From contig CAJJAP010000003.1 of the NCBI GenBank assembly GCA_905182185.1, positions 1 to 64,000 on the forward strand: 64,000 nt of DNA, read 5' to 3'. The first letter of the stretch is position 1. Each line of letters opens with the position of its first letter. This document shows positions 1 to 8,233 of the stretch, piece after piece. A program made the translations under genes and the position numbers. The stretch comes from an uncultured Candidatus Poseidoniales archaeon. Its GTDB lineage: Archaea > Thermoplasmatota > Poseidoniia > Poseidoniales > Poseidoniaceae. Below the pieces are notes generated by a model, which did not search any database, had not been told where the DNA came from, and saw only the letters and a program-made list of their open reading frames with translations.

Positions 1-317
1 GCTTTCAATTGCTTTACAGCCTCAAGTGATTTCTCCATGTCAAGCATTGGGTCTCCACCAGTAATACCTGTACCAGTAGCCCGCATTGCATGACCTTCCT
101 CGATTACATCCGCCCACGTAGAGCATCTGCGTTCATTAGCAAACATATCGGGTGACTCTCTTCGGTTTTCTGAAAGAGGGCAATAATCGCAACCCCAATG
201 ACACTTTCCTGTAACGAATAAAACGAGTTTACTTCCAATTTGACATTGGACACAACCTTCGGCCTCACCCGCTTCTGCAGGGAGGATTTCGCTGGCCATT
301 GGGAGTGAGGTAACCAT
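1..317 (-). CDS. Radical SAM protein, COG2108-like (partial, runs off window)
   Basis: Only the N-terminal part (about 105 residues) is inside the window. The reading frame contains GCVQCQIGSKLVLFVTG followed by CHWGCDYC, a CX3CX2C arrangement that binds the radical SAM [4Fe-4S] cluster, then ANERR and GTGITGGDP, the SAM-contacting glycine-rich strand. This order matches the archaeal family related to pyruvate formate-lyase activating enzymes (COG2108). The substrate is unknown. The ATG at 317 is chosen, but the frame stays open upstream to about 370 with TTG codons and two more cysteines, so the start may lie earlier. The C-terminus is lost beyond base 1. Confidence 0.8.
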   Translation of the reverse strand, partial: MVTSLPMASEILPAEAGEAEGCVQCQIGSKLVLFVTGKCHWGCDYCPLSENRRESPDMFANERRCSTWADVIEEGHAMRATGTGITGGDPMLDMEKSLEAVKQLK

Positions 318-421
318 ACTGCTCGGGCAATCCTCCAAGCAAAAAGGTTTGAAGGCATCGCTTTGCAAAAAACCAATATCGATTCATTATTTGCCTTGAA
401 GCAATGATGATATTAGAAAGT

Positions 422-1003
422 TCAATCATTCCAAATTGATTCATCACTAACAAATGTGGATTGTTTTTCATTTTCTTGTGGAGGTTGTTTTCTTCTAACT
501 AATATTATGGCTAATGCGAGGAAGATAATTGCACCTCCGAGCAAGTTTGCTGATTTATCACTAACAATAATTGGAGTGCTAATCGATGGGTCGTTGGGTT
601 TGAAATCTGAATTATCACCTACGCCATCTCCATCAGAATCAATCGTTTCATTTCCATCTTGAGGAAAAGCATCTGTGTTATTTCCTACTCCATCTCCGTC
701 ATCATCGTGGGTTTCATTAGCATCTTGAGGAAAGGCATCCGAATTATTTCCGACTCCATCACTATCATCATCATTGGTTTCATTCGAATCTTGAGGGAAA
801 GCATCCGAATTATCCCCTACACCATCGCCATCACTATCGTTTGTTTCATTAGCATCTTGAGGGAAAGCATCATCTTCATCAGCGATACCATCGCCGTCGC
901 TATCGAGAATTACTATTGGAGTGATATGATTAATTGTTGCATTCCATAGTGGTCGGTCTCCAGCTTCTGTGGGAACTTCTGAAATCGAGTCAATATGTTG
1001 CAA
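422..1003 (-). CDS. C-terminal fragment of exported cyclophilin: TSP3 repeats and membrane anchor
   Basis: This is the downstream part of the cyclophilin gene at 1008-1970, separated from it by a one-base frameshift near 1043; this frame is already open from about 1042. It starts with the end of the cyclophilin domain (VTDGLQHIDSI, then NHITPI), then has five acidic repeats of about 22 residues with the DSDGDGVGDNSDAFPQD pattern of thrombospondin type 3 Ca-binding repeats. A hydrophobic segment (GGAIIFLALAIILV) and a short basic, probably cytoplasmic, tail follow. The rejoined protein would be about 515 residues, anchored outside the cell membrane. Prodigal-like tools would call this piece alone, but the ATG at 1003 is internal. 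Confidence 0.75.
   Translation of the reverse strand: MQHIDSISEVPTEAGDRPLWNATINHITPIVILDSDGDGIADEDDAFPQDANETNDSDGDGVGDNSDAFPQDSNETNDDDSDGVGNNSDAFPQDANETHDDDGDGVGNNTDAFPQDGNETIDSDGDGVGDNSDFKPNDPSISTPIIVSDKSANLLGGAIIFLALAIILVRRKQPPQENEKQSTFVSDESIWND
590..904 (-). repeat. Tandem 66-bp coding repeats (thrombospondin type 3)
   Basis: Four full units and one diverged unit of about 66 bases encode 22-residue acidic modules with Asp at every second position followed by AFPQD and NET. The pattern is that of TSP3 Ca-binding loops. NET is an N-glycosylation sequon present once per unit. The period and the coding frame are preserved, so this is a protein repeat, not a CRISPR array. Confidence 0.8.
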
Positions 1004-1007
1004 GCCA

Positions 1008-1970
1008 TCAGTAACATAACCAAATACAGTATGGACTCCATCTCAAGTGTGAAGGATTACTATCACTCGGTACGATAAAGAATTGAGAACCACCGGTGTG
1101 TGCTGCGCTTGTTTTCGCCATAGAAAGTGCTCCTGCTGTATGATTCAAACCATTGTTCGCTTCGTCAGGGATTGTCCATGAACTGATATCACAATCCGAT
1201 GCATTTCCTTGATGAACACCATTGCAATAACCATACCATGCACCAGCATGACCTCCAGTTCCGTCACCATTGGTGAAGTCTCCACTTTGAATCATGAAAT
1301 TATTTATCACTCTGTGGAATGAAACATTATCATAGCAACCTAATTCAGATAATATCCTAAAATTATTGCTGTGGATCGGTGCTGCCAAATAATCTAGTTG
1401 TAAAGTAATATTTTCATTTCTAGGCTCACCATTATTATCAATCCATGACACATTCATCAACATATCTTCATTACCAAAAGTTGGATTACCATAAGTCGCA
1501 CAGCCATCACCAAACTGTGTTATTGGTGATTCATCGATAATGTATGTAGCGTCAGCTTGATTGAGAGGAGGTACTCCATTAATCTCCTGTACAGTTACTG
1601 AGACTTTTATTACTCCAGTCATTGGAAAAATAATATCCACTTCAAATCTGATTGTAATCTCCTGACCCCCACCAATCTCGAAACTTGCGTTCACATTATG
1701 AGTTGTATATTCACTTTCGTTCCCATTATTAGTTGAATATTCTGAAGTCGCCGACATAGCCACTTTTTCTATCCAAGAAGTAGGATTTTCGACGACACAT
1801 GTGATATTGACTGTTTGAGTGACATTGTGCAAAAACATATCTGCTTCAATCGTTTGATTGCATGTTAAGGATATCGCTGCCGTTGGAGTAGGTGTTTGTG
1901 CTTGGATAGGAGCGATGAAAACGAGTTGCGAAAATAGCAGCAACAATATGATACAAATTGGCTTCTTCAT
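1008..1970 (-). CDS. Exported cyclophilin-type peptidyl-prolyl isomerase, N-terminal fragment
   Basis: Residues 1-25 form a signal peptide (MKKPICIILLLLFSQLVFIAP, ending QAQ). Residues about 30-150 form a beta-sandwich-like region rich in N-glycosylation sequons. From about residue 155 a cyclophilin domain starts, with FHRVINNFMIQSGD and GGSQFFI, the usual active-site and substrate-binding motifs. It should catalyse proline isomerisation on exported proteins outside the membrane. The frame ends early at RWSPYCIWLCY because of one extra base near 1043; removing it gives the expected HLDGVHTVFGYV and joins the gene at 422-1003. The archaeal exported form fused to Ca-binding repeats is unusual. 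Confidence 0.85.
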   Translation of the reverse strand: MKKPICIILLLLFSQLVFIAPIQAQTPTPTAAISLTCNQTIEADMFLHNVTQTVNITCVVENPTSWIEKVAMSATSEYSTNNGNESEYTTHNVNASFEIGGGQEITIRFEVDIIFPMTGVIKVSVTVQEINGVPPLNQADATYIIDESPITQFGDGCATYGNPTFGNEDMLMNVSWIDNNGEPRNENITLQLDYLAAPIHSNNFRILSELGCYDNVSFHRVINNFMIQSGDFTNGDGTGGHAGAWYGYCNGVHQGNASDCDISSWTIPDEANNGLNHTAGALSMAKTSAAHTGGSQFFIVPSDSNPSHLRWSPYCIWLCY

Positions 1971-2051
1971 GACCGGTCGTGGATGTGAATAATAATTAAC
2001 ACTTACCCGTTTAAGATAATTCGCTTTGCAATTTATCTCAAATGTAAACTA

Positions 2052-2258
2052 TCATTGATTATTGCAACTACTGATAATCCAATTATGGAAGCGTCGGTCA
2101 AGAGTCAATTCGGGATGGAAAGTTACTGCGACTTTGTTGCCTTGCATTATTCCGACAACTTCATCTTCCATGGTTGCAATCTTTTGGCAATTGATTGTAT
2201 CTTGTTCAAATCTCGGCGCCCTGATAAAAATACCTGGAAAGTTTTCTTTCAATTCCAT
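2052..2258 (-). CDS. pdxT: PdxT C-terminal fragment (downstream of a frameshift)
   Basis: This frame continues pdxT after a one-base insertion in an A-rich stretch near 2246-2251. It carries IFIRAPRFE and the conserved VTFHPEL, whose His and Glu complete the glutaminase catalytic triad with the Cys in the upstream fragment. It is not a separate gene: the ATG at 2258 lies in the middle of the protein, and the pieces fit together as one class I glutaminase domain. Confidence 0.8.
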   Translation of the reverse strand: MELKENFPGIFIRAPRFEQDTINCQKIATMEDEVVGIMQGNKVAVTFHPELTLDRRFHNWIISSCNNQ

Positions 2259-2757
2259 CTAATTGTGCTGCCTCATGAGACATATCTAATGGCTTGTGAT
2301 TGAACTTATCTCTTTGCTGTAACATCGGCTCACTCGCCACTGAGGTTGAGGTTATAGAATCAAGAATCAGCGGTAATAGTTTTACTTCTGCTTCAAATGA
2401 ATTTCTTTGCCGACCCCATGCGTTACGTGAAATGCCTACATCGATGAATGGTTGATAATCTTCACCCGGACTTGCTAGCAAAATAGCCCCTGCGCAAGTC
2501 CCCAGTACTGGCTTTTCAGGGAATTGTTGCATCCAATCAAATAGTGCAGGGAGTAATAATTCACTTTCACTGGCCTTTCTCATAGCAGTTGATTCTCCAC
2601 CTGGAAGTATTATTCCATCCAATGTATTGTCGACTTGATCTGCTCGGCGCAGTTCAATAATTTCTATTTCAACTGCCAGTTCTTTTGCTGTTGCGATTAA
2701 GGCTTCTTTGTGCTCATGCCTAGCACCTTGAAGCATTGCTACGCCGATTCTAATCAT
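2206..2757 (-). CDS. pdxT: Pyridoxal 5'-phosphate synthase glutaminase subunit, N-terminal fragment
   Basis: PdxT hydrolyses glutamine and passes ammonia to PdxS for pyridoxal phosphate synthesis. The start MIRIGVAMLQGARHEH is the typical PdxT N-terminus, PGGEST forms the oxyanion region, and LGTCAGA contains the catalytic Cys. The frame is broken near 2250; the C-terminal part is at 2052-2258. Rejoined it would be about 234 residues, longer than the usual 190-200, with an insertion of about 35 residues before the final catalytic segment. The open frame extends to 2826, but that would overlap nadM, so ATG 2757 is preferred. No pdxS is visible in the window. Confidence 0.88.
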   Translation of the reverse strand: MIRIGVAMLQGARHEHKEALIATAKELAVEIEIIELRRADQVDNTLDGIILPGGESTAMRKASESELLLPALFDWMQQFPEKPVLGTCAGAILLASPGEDYQPFIDVGISRNAWGRQRNSFEAEVKLLPLILDSITSTSVASEPMLQQRDKFNHKPLDMSHEAAQLDGIERKLSRYFYQGAEI

Positions 2758-2773
2758 CCATTCACCTCTGTAA

Positions 2774-3325
2774 TTAGCCGGCATGAAAGCCAGTTTCAAA
2801 CGTAGAAAGCCTGAATATAGCATCATTTTCTATCATCCACTCTATCACCGAACTCGGTAAAGAAGAAGCAGTAACTTGGCGTGTTGCATCATCATCATAA
2901 ACAGTTGAAAGCATTTTCAAAGTCTGCCTAATCCTCCATCCTTCCAAATCTTTTCGCTCAGACATCTCAATAATTTCTATTGGCCATCCCGCTTGTTTGT
3001 ACAGTTGAGCAGTAGGTCCATCTGAAGTGACTAATGTCCCTTCACCATGTGACTTAATTGCGTGAGAAACCCAATTTGGTGCATCGTTTATGTCCTCTAT
3101 TGTAACGATAGTAATTTGGTAGTTGTTTTTATCTGCCCAACTACTTATCATCGCAACTCTTTCTTCAGCAGTCCAAGGATTAGTTGGCTCATATTGTGCC
3201 TGAGAAGAACCGATTGCAACTATCACTTCATCAGAATCTTTTGCAAGTAAAAGCGCTTTCTCAACCAGATATTGATGGCCTTTATGGAAGGGTTGAAATC
3301 GACCCAATACCACAAAGCGAGTCAT
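2774..3325 (-). CDS. nadM: Nicotinamide-nucleotide adenylyltransferase, archaeal type
   Basis: NadM joins NMN and ATP to give NAD+. At 183 residues it is close to archaeal NadM size. The N-terminus has GRFQPFHKGH, containing the HxGH nucleotidyltransferase motif, and a later segment (EGWRIRQTL) resembles the second ATP-binding motif ISSTKIR-like region of this family. It sits on the minus strand between an aminotransferase and pdxT with short gaps, so the three may form a cofactor and amino-acid operon. Confidence 0.9.
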   Translation of the reverse strand: MTRFVVLGRFQPFHKGHQYLVEKALLLAKDSDEVIVAIGSSQAQYEPTNPWTAEERVAMISSWADKNNYQITIVTIEDINDAPNWVSHAIKSHGEGTLVTSDGPTAQLYKQAGWPIEIIEMSERKDLEGWRIRQTLKMLSTVYDDDATRQVTASSLPSSVIEWMIENDAIFRLSTFETGFHAG

Positions 3326-3334
3326 ATTTATTCC

Positions 3335-4537
3335 TCACTGAAAATAACTTTCAACATCGACTTGGGCGATTTCAACATCAAAGTCTCTAAAGCAATCAAG
3401 CATTCTCTTACACCCTTCAATCATTTCTTCAATTGGTGTCTCACCCATTGAACCGATTCTAAACATCTTACCCTTAAGATGGTCTTGGGCCCCAATAACT
3501 TGGGTGTCGTATTTTTCCTTTAGAGCAGTTCTCCATGAATCGTCAATACCTTCTGGATACATGATGGCAGTAACAGTGTCACTTCTTTGACCGCTATCTG
3601 CAAGTAATGTAAATCCAATATCCAAGAATAAGTTTCTAACTCCGTTGGCCATCTTTGTGCAACGAGCCCAACGGTTCTCAAGTCCTTCTTGTTTCAAATT
3701 ATTTAGTGCAGCAGCCCAACCCATAGAGAGGTTAATGGCTGGTGTCCAAGGTGTTTGGTCGTCCTCTCCTTTCTTTAATGCTGCCAGTAGATCTAGGTAA
3801 TAAGTTGGATTAACATCTCCTTGCTTAGCAATTATTCTTGCCCTCTTCTCGAAATTTTCATTGATTGCTATTGCAGCAATACCCGATGGTCCTGCAGTAC
3901 ACTTCTGCGCACCGACTACTACCGCTTCTGCATCCCATTGTAGTGGTTGAACTTCACAGCCACCAACCGAAGTGATTCCATCCAAGATAAGTGCAACACC
4001 ATGACGTTGACACATCTCAGCAATAGCTGCTGCATCCTGTGTGATTCCGGTACTTGTTTCATTATGGCAAATCAATAGAGCCTCGTAGCATTTGCGTTCT
4101 AATTGTTGTTCTAATTCGTATAAATCAAATGCTCTGCCCCATTCATACTGTAGATGTTTTACACTACAGAAGCGCCCACAAATTTCAGCAACTCTTTCAC
4201 CGAATTTACCATTGGTTGGTACTAAAACGATGTCGTTCTTTCTGAATCTATTGGCTATTACCATTTCCATAGCAGCAGTGCCAGAGCCTGAAACTACTAC
4301 CACTTTGTATTGATCTTCACCAGTCCAAGACTGAGTTTTTTTGACTGGTTGGCTTGGACTAAGATTGAAGGCTGCACGTAATCCTGAGTTCAAATCAGCC
4401 ATTACATCCCTGTATTCTCCACCCCTTGCGGTAATAGTTTGAGTCGCCATTGCATCTAAGCAATTTTGCGCCATCCTGACTGGGCCAGGAACAAGAAAAC
4501 AGTCGCCTTCGTGGGGCATGTTTGAGGCTGGAGGCAT
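3335..4537 (-). CDS. Class V aminotransferase, alanine/serine-glyoxylate type
   Basis: A fold-type I PLP enzyme of the COG0075 family, which moves amino groups between alanine, serine or glycine and 2-oxo acids. FLVPGPV at the N-terminus, GSGTAAMEM for cofactor phosphate binding, ILDGITSVGG with the Asp that contacts the PLP ring, and VVGAQKCTAGPSG with the Schiff-base Lys are all present. The open frame begins with a TTG at 4561, but the ATG at 4537 is preferred; a T-rich box near 4582-4589 lies at promoter distance. Exact substrate cannot be read from the sequence. Confidence 0.85.
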   Translation of the reverse strand: MPPASNMPHEGDCFLVPGPVRMAQNCLDAMATQTITARGGEYRDVMADLNSGLRAAFNLSPSQPVKKTQSWTGEDQYKVVVVSGSGTAAMEMVIANRFRKNDIVLVPTNGKFGERVAEICGRFCSVKHLQYEWGRAFDLYELEQQLERKCYEALLICHNETSTGITQDAAAIAEMCQRHGVALILDGITSVGGCEVQPLQWDAEAVVVGAQKCTAGPSGIAAIAINENFEKRARIIAKQGDVNPTYYLDLLAALKKGEDDQTPWTPAINLSMGWAAALNNLKQEGLENRWARCTKMANGVRNLFLDIGFTLLADSGQRSDTVTAIMYPEGIDDSWRTALKEKYDTQVIGAQDHLKGKMFRIGSMGETPIEEMIEGCKRMLDCFRDFDVEIAQVDVESYFQ

Positions 4538-4631
4538 GGGGTTCTTCAACACCTTGTTCAATCATGCAGGTTTGCAAATCTCAATAAATGGATAAAATAG
4601 AAAACCAAGTGGTTATGTAAAGGAAGTAATC

Positions 4632-4889
4632 TCAGCCTTTCTTGTTACCAAATAACTTCTTTTTAGCTTCTTTCTTCATTTGTTGTGCAACTACTTCTCT
4701 TACCTTTTCTTCCGCTTTATTCTTGACTGCAGAAGTTGCACTATCCACCTTATCTTTTATGGCATTCTTAACAGGCTTAGTGATTTCATCAACCACTTGT
4801 CTTTTGACTGTATCAGCGGCTGTTTTAGTTGCCTTCTTTGCCACGCCTTTCGCAGCACCTGCGAATCTACCCGCTACCTTCTTGACCAT
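4632..4889 (-). CDS. Small Lys/Ala-rich basic protein
   Basis: 85 residues, strongly basic, made largely of Lys, Ala and Val with regular spacing (KGVAKKATKTAADTVK), giving a long amphipathic helix. No Cys, no membrane segment. The composition recalls histone H1-like tails, LEA-like or apolipoprotein-like helices, but no family is recognised. It lies alone between the aminotransferase and grpE, same strand. A role in nucleic-acid or membrane-surface binding is only a guess from charge. Confidence 0.65.
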   Translation of the reverse strand: MVKKVAGRFAGAAKGVAKKATKTAADTVKRQVVDEITKPVKNAIKDKVDSATSAVKNKAEEKVREVVAQQMKKEAKKKLFGNKKG

Positions 4890-4939
4890 GTTAGGGGATT
4901 AACCACCTAATGTATCATTGTTTGCGAGAATTACTATCT

Positions 4940-5506
4940 TCATTCAGATGCGACTACAACTCTTGCAACTGTAATGATTCTATCTTTATACATAAATCCA
5001 GATTCCAAGACATCTACAACTTGTCCTGCTGCGAAATGTTCAGATGAAGGAATTGTAGTTATTGCTTCCATTTTTGAAGGGTCAAATGCTTTCCCTTTGA
5101 CCTCTATTGCCTTTACTCCATCTGCTTCCAATTCACGCCACATCTTGTTCCTTAGTAGGCGTAAACCTTGGGCAACTGCTGTTTCATCGTCATCTGAAAG
5201 TACTGAGAGCGCTCTATCAACATCGGCTAAGATTGTCAGCATACGGCGAGCCATCCCCATTCCACCATATTTGATGGCATCAGATTTCTCGGTTAGCATA
5301 CGCTTTCTGACATTTTGAGTCTCTGCCTCTTTGTAGGCGATTTCTTTTTCAGCTTTCTCTGCTCGTTGAATAGCCTCTTGTAACGGGTCAATGACTTCTT
5401 CAACTTCGCCTTCATCAGTAACTTCGTATGTTTCACCATCTTCTGAAACAACTGGTATTTCATCATCTGCGACTTCGTCGTCGAGCGGAATATCGTCTGA
5501 CATCAA
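4940..5506 (-). CDS. grpE: GrpE nucleotide exchange factor
   Basis: GrpE releases ADP from the chaperone DnaK. About 45 acidic N-terminal residues precede a coiled coil (EAIQRAEKAEKEIAYKEAE) and the C-terminal beta domain with PSSEHFAAGQVVDVLESGF and DRIITVARVVV, the typical GrpE ending. 188 residues is normal. Start at 5506 or the next ATG. dnaK and dnaJ are not in the window; in archaea they are often adjacent, so grpE appears separated here. Confidence 0.92.
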   Translation of the reverse strand: MMSDDIPLDDEVADDEIPVVSEDGETYEVTDEGEVEEVIDPLQEAIQRAEKAEKEIAYKEAETQNVRKRMLTEKSDAIKYGGMGMARRMLTILADVDRALSVLSDDDETAVAQGLRLLRNKMWRELEADGVKAIEVKGKAFDPSKMEAITTIPSSEHFAAGQVVDVLESGFMYKDRIITVARVVVASE

Positions 5507-5545
5507 TTAGGGCGCAGCGGCGGAGGATTTTGAACCCCACGCTTG

Positions 5546-6238
5546 TTAAGATTGCAAATATTGGCGTAAATTCATCTCTCCATGACCCCATTTCGGGGCA
5601 TCAAGGTGCTCTCTGCCCAATATTCCAACAAGGTCTTGCTCGGTTTGCCAGCGGGTAATAGCATGGACCAATTTAGTGCTGGCCGACTCGTGGGCTTGGT
5701 AGGTCGGTATTATTTTTGGATCTAAATTCTCATCGAGTGTTTCGCCCAATTGCTTTCGCCGCTGCATCCAATCGAGACATACATTAGAAGCAAACTCTGC
5801 TTGCGGATAACCGTTTAGTTTTTGGCAAATATCATCCCAAAGCCATTGAGTGTACAAATCTTCGACATGGTTTACCGATTGCCCATGAGCCATTTCAAGG
5901 TAAAGGAAAGCACGTCCCTCCCAAACTTCCCAAGCACCTGGACTGGCCCAATGCATTATTTTTAGAAGTCCTTCTTCACCATTTGTTATTGCTTGCAGAT
6001 TAGTTTTCACTGACTGGGATTGATCAATTGTTTGTTCCTTAACACTTTCATCCATCCAATCAAGGATTTCTGCCTCAGCATCGATGGCAAAGATGGACTT
6101 CAATTGCCCATCTTGAGCAGGACGCAACTCGCGTAGACTACCTTTTTCAAGGCCGCTATAGAGGTCATTCCAAGTAGTTGAGAGGATTTTTTCAAGACAC
6201 GGAATGTCGACCAATAGTAGCACCATCTCTATCCCCAT
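5546..6238 (-). CDS. Hypothetical protein, Trp-rich soluble
   Basis: 230 residues with no membrane segment and no motif that I recognise. It is rich in Trp, Glu and Gln, with predicted helical stretches (TQWLWDDICQK, LDWMQRRKQLGETLDE). The C-terminal part ends GHGEMNLRQYLQS. It lies between grpE and the divergent DRG GTPase and ends 39 bases before the grpE start, so co-transcription with grpE is likely. Function unknown. Confidence 0.7.
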   Translation of the reverse strand: MGIEMVLLLVDIPCLEKILSTTWNDLYSGLEKGSLRELRPAQDGQLKSIFAIDAEAEILDWMDESVKEQTIDQSQSVKTNLQAITNGEEGLLKIMHWASPGAWEVWEGRAFLYLEMAHGQSVNHVEDLYTQWLWDDICQKLNGYPQAEFASNVCLDWMQRRKQLGETLDENLDPKIIPTYQAHESASTKLVHAITRWQTEQDLVGILGREHLDAPKWGHGEMNLRQYLQS

Positions 6239-6379
6239 GTATTACTCCAAACTGTGATTCTGTTTCAGTTAATCGGACAATATGGTTTCTTATTCAAGAG
6301 ATTGTTGGGGATTAATATTAGATTGGGTTAAGCACATTGAAGAATGGTTGACGCGCCCCTTCAGTGGGGAGGGTGTTGA

Positions 6380-7495
6380 ATGGGGACGATTAAAGAGCAG
6401 ATTGATTTAATCAGAGCAGAGATTGACAAGACCCAAAAAAACAAGGCCACCAATGGCCACATTGGTAAATTGAAGGCTAAAATCGCCCAATTAAAACTCA
6501 AAGAAGAAAAAGCCCATGCCCATTCTAAGGCCAGTGGTGGTGGCAAAGGGTTTGAAATTAAAAAATCCGGAGATGCTACAGTTGCATTGGTAGGTTTCCC
6601 CTCTGTAGGAAAATCAACTTTGATATCACAAGTTACCGATGCTCATTCAGAAGTTGCCGGTTATGCATTTACTACATTGACTTGTATTCCCGGAGTTATG
6701 GAACACCGTGGAGCAAAAATTCAGATTTTGGATTTGCCTGGTCTAATCAAGGGTGCAGCAGAAGGTAAGGGTCGAGGAAGAGAAATTCTTAACGTCATCA
6801 GAAGTGCTGATATGGTTTTGTATATTGTCGACCCATTCCAGAATGCTCACTTCAATGTTCTACATCGCGAATTGCATAATGCTGGGCTAAGACTCAATGA
6901 ATCTAAGCCTCCAGTATTTATCAAGAGAACACTAAAAGGTGGTATTGATGTTAGAACTACTGTTGAACAAACACATCTTGCACCAGAGGAAATGGGTGAT
7001 ATCATTCGTTCATTTGGTTATACTTCTGCAATTGTCACTTTAAGAAACAATGCTACTGCAGAGCAAATTGTTGATTGTTTAGCAGAGAATAGAATCTACG
7101 AAAAAGCGGTTGTTGCAATCAATAAAATAGATATTGCCACCGATGAAGAATTGAAAATCGCTAGAGAGTCTCTGCCTAAGGATTGGCCGGTAATGAATAT
7201 CTCAGCGTTCAAAGGAACTGGTCTTGAAGAGTTGAAGGATTTCATTTATGATAATCTTGGATTCATGAGAGTATATCTCAAACCTCAGGGTGAGGATGCC
7301 GATATGGAAGAGCCTTTAATCGTCAAAGATGACTCAACTGTAAGGCAAATATGTAATAAATTGCACAGAGATTTCGTTCGCAAGTTTAGATTTGGTAAGG
7401 TCATGGGGCCAAGTGCTAAATTTGACTGGCAAAGAGTTGGATTAGACCATCTGTTAAAGGATGGAGATGTATTGACTGTCATCGTAAAACGATGA
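6380..7495 (+). CDS. DRG/OBG-family GTP-binding protein
   Basis: Archaeal developmentally-regulated GTP-binding (DRG) homologue, a ribosome-associated GTPase. Residues 1-60 form a charged helical N-terminal region. G1 is GFPSVGKST, G3 is DLPG, G4 is NKID, and G5 is near ISAFKGTG. A C-terminal TGS domain follows (PLIVKDDSTVRQICNKLH). 371 residues is the expected length. The ATG at 6380 follows a GTG-rich leader; the gene ends one base before the convergent SufT-like gene. Confidence 0.93.
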   Translation: MGTIKEQIDLIRAEIDKTQKNKATNGHIGKLKAKIAQLKLKEEKAHAHSKASGGGKGFEIKKSGDATVALVGFPSVGKSTLISQVTDAHSEVAGYAFTTLTCIPGVMEHRGAKIQILDLPGLIKGAAEGKGRGREILNVIRSADMVLYIVDPFQNAHFNVLHRELHNAGLRLNESKPPVFIKRTLKGGIDVRTTVEQTHLAPEEMGDIIRSFGYTSAIVTLRNNATAEQIVDCLAENRIYEKAVVAINKIDIATDEELKIARESLPKDWPVMNISAFKGTGLEELKDFIYDNLGFMRVYLKPQGEDADMEEPLIVKDDSTVRQICNKLHRDFVRKFRFGKVMGPSAKFDWQRVGLDHLLKDGDVLTVIVKR

Positions 7496-7819
7496 TTATT
7501 CCCAAATACCCATATCGAACTTCGCATCTTCTGAAGCATGTACTTTTGGATCCCATCGTGGGGTCCAAATTAAATTAATATGAACGCTTTCTACTCCATC
7601 AGTTGCAATAGCAGCAACGTGGGCTGCGGCCATTATTTCCGGTGCGACTGGGCATCCTGGACTGGTTAGTGTCATGTCTATTTCAGCATGTGTAACACCT
7701 TCCTTTTGTTCAAAACGAACATCGTAAACTAGTCCGAGTTGTACGATAGAAATCTCCATTTCTGGGTCTAACACTGAATCTAGCTGGGTTAATACATCTT
7801 CTTTGGATACCATAATCAC
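7496..7819 (-). CDS. MIP18/DUF59 iron-sulfur assembly protein (SufT-like)
   Basis: 107 residues of the MIP18 (DUF59) family. It starts with LDSVLDPEMEISIVQLGLVY, the classic family signature, and has LTSPGCPVAPEI with the conserved Cys. Members help place Fe-S clusters on target proteins. It is the last gene of the suf operon, just after sufE, which strongly supports a SufT-type role. The stop abuts the end of the convergent GTPase gene. Confidence 0.88.
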   Translation of the reverse strand: MIMVSKEDVLTQLDSVLDPEMEISIVQLGLVYDVRFEQKEGVTHAEIDMTLTSPGCPVAPEIMAAAHVAAIATDGVESVHINLIWTPRWDPKVHASEDAKFDMGIWE

Positions 7820-7822
7820 ACC

Positions 7823-8233
7823 TCATTGTTTTATTCTTATCTCTAGCATCACCTTGTCAAAAAGGTTTCGAAAGCCGTTAGAACGGCTTGGTGATAGTGA
7901 ATTGAGGATACCCATTTCTTGTGCGAAGTCCGGTTTTAATTGTAAAACATCTTCCGCTGTTCTACCATTGATTGCGATTGTAACAAGACCCATCATTCCT
8001 TGAACGATTTTAGAATCTGCACCACAACGTAATTCAACTATTCCGTCTTTGACAACCACTTCTAAATGGGCTTCGGATTGACAACCAATTATTCTTGTTT
8101 TTTCACTCCAATTAGCAATTGGAAACTCAACCACTTCTTCCGATAGTTCATAGACATATTCTAAGATTTCCATTTTGTCATCAATAAAAGAGAATTCATC
8201 TATTAATTCCTGTAATGCCTGTGGATATTTCAT
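7823..8233 (-). CDS. sufE: SufE sulfur-acceptor protein
   Basis: SufE accepts persulfide sulfur from SufS and passes it to SufB. At 136 residues it fits the family. The active Cys is in RIIGCQSEAHL; the C-terminal half shows GLVTIAINGRTAEDVL, typical of SufE. Its start overlaps the sufS stop by four bases, so translation is coupled. SufE is mainly a bacterial component. Confidence 0.92.
   Translation of the reverse strand: MKYPQALQELIDEFSFIDDKMEILEYVYELSEEVVEFPIANWSEKTRIIGCQSEAHLEVVVKDGIVELRCGADSKIVQGMMGLVTIAINGRTAEDVLQLKPDFAQEMGILNSLSPSRSNGFRNLFDKVMLEIRIKQ

Noticed and set aside
590..904. Possible CRISPR-like array
   Set aside because: Units are 66 bases without unique spacers, kept in a reading frame, and translate to TSP3 modules.
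659..949. Plus-strand Ile-rich frame
   Set aside because: It is the antisense of the Asp-rich TSP3 repeats and repeats with their period.
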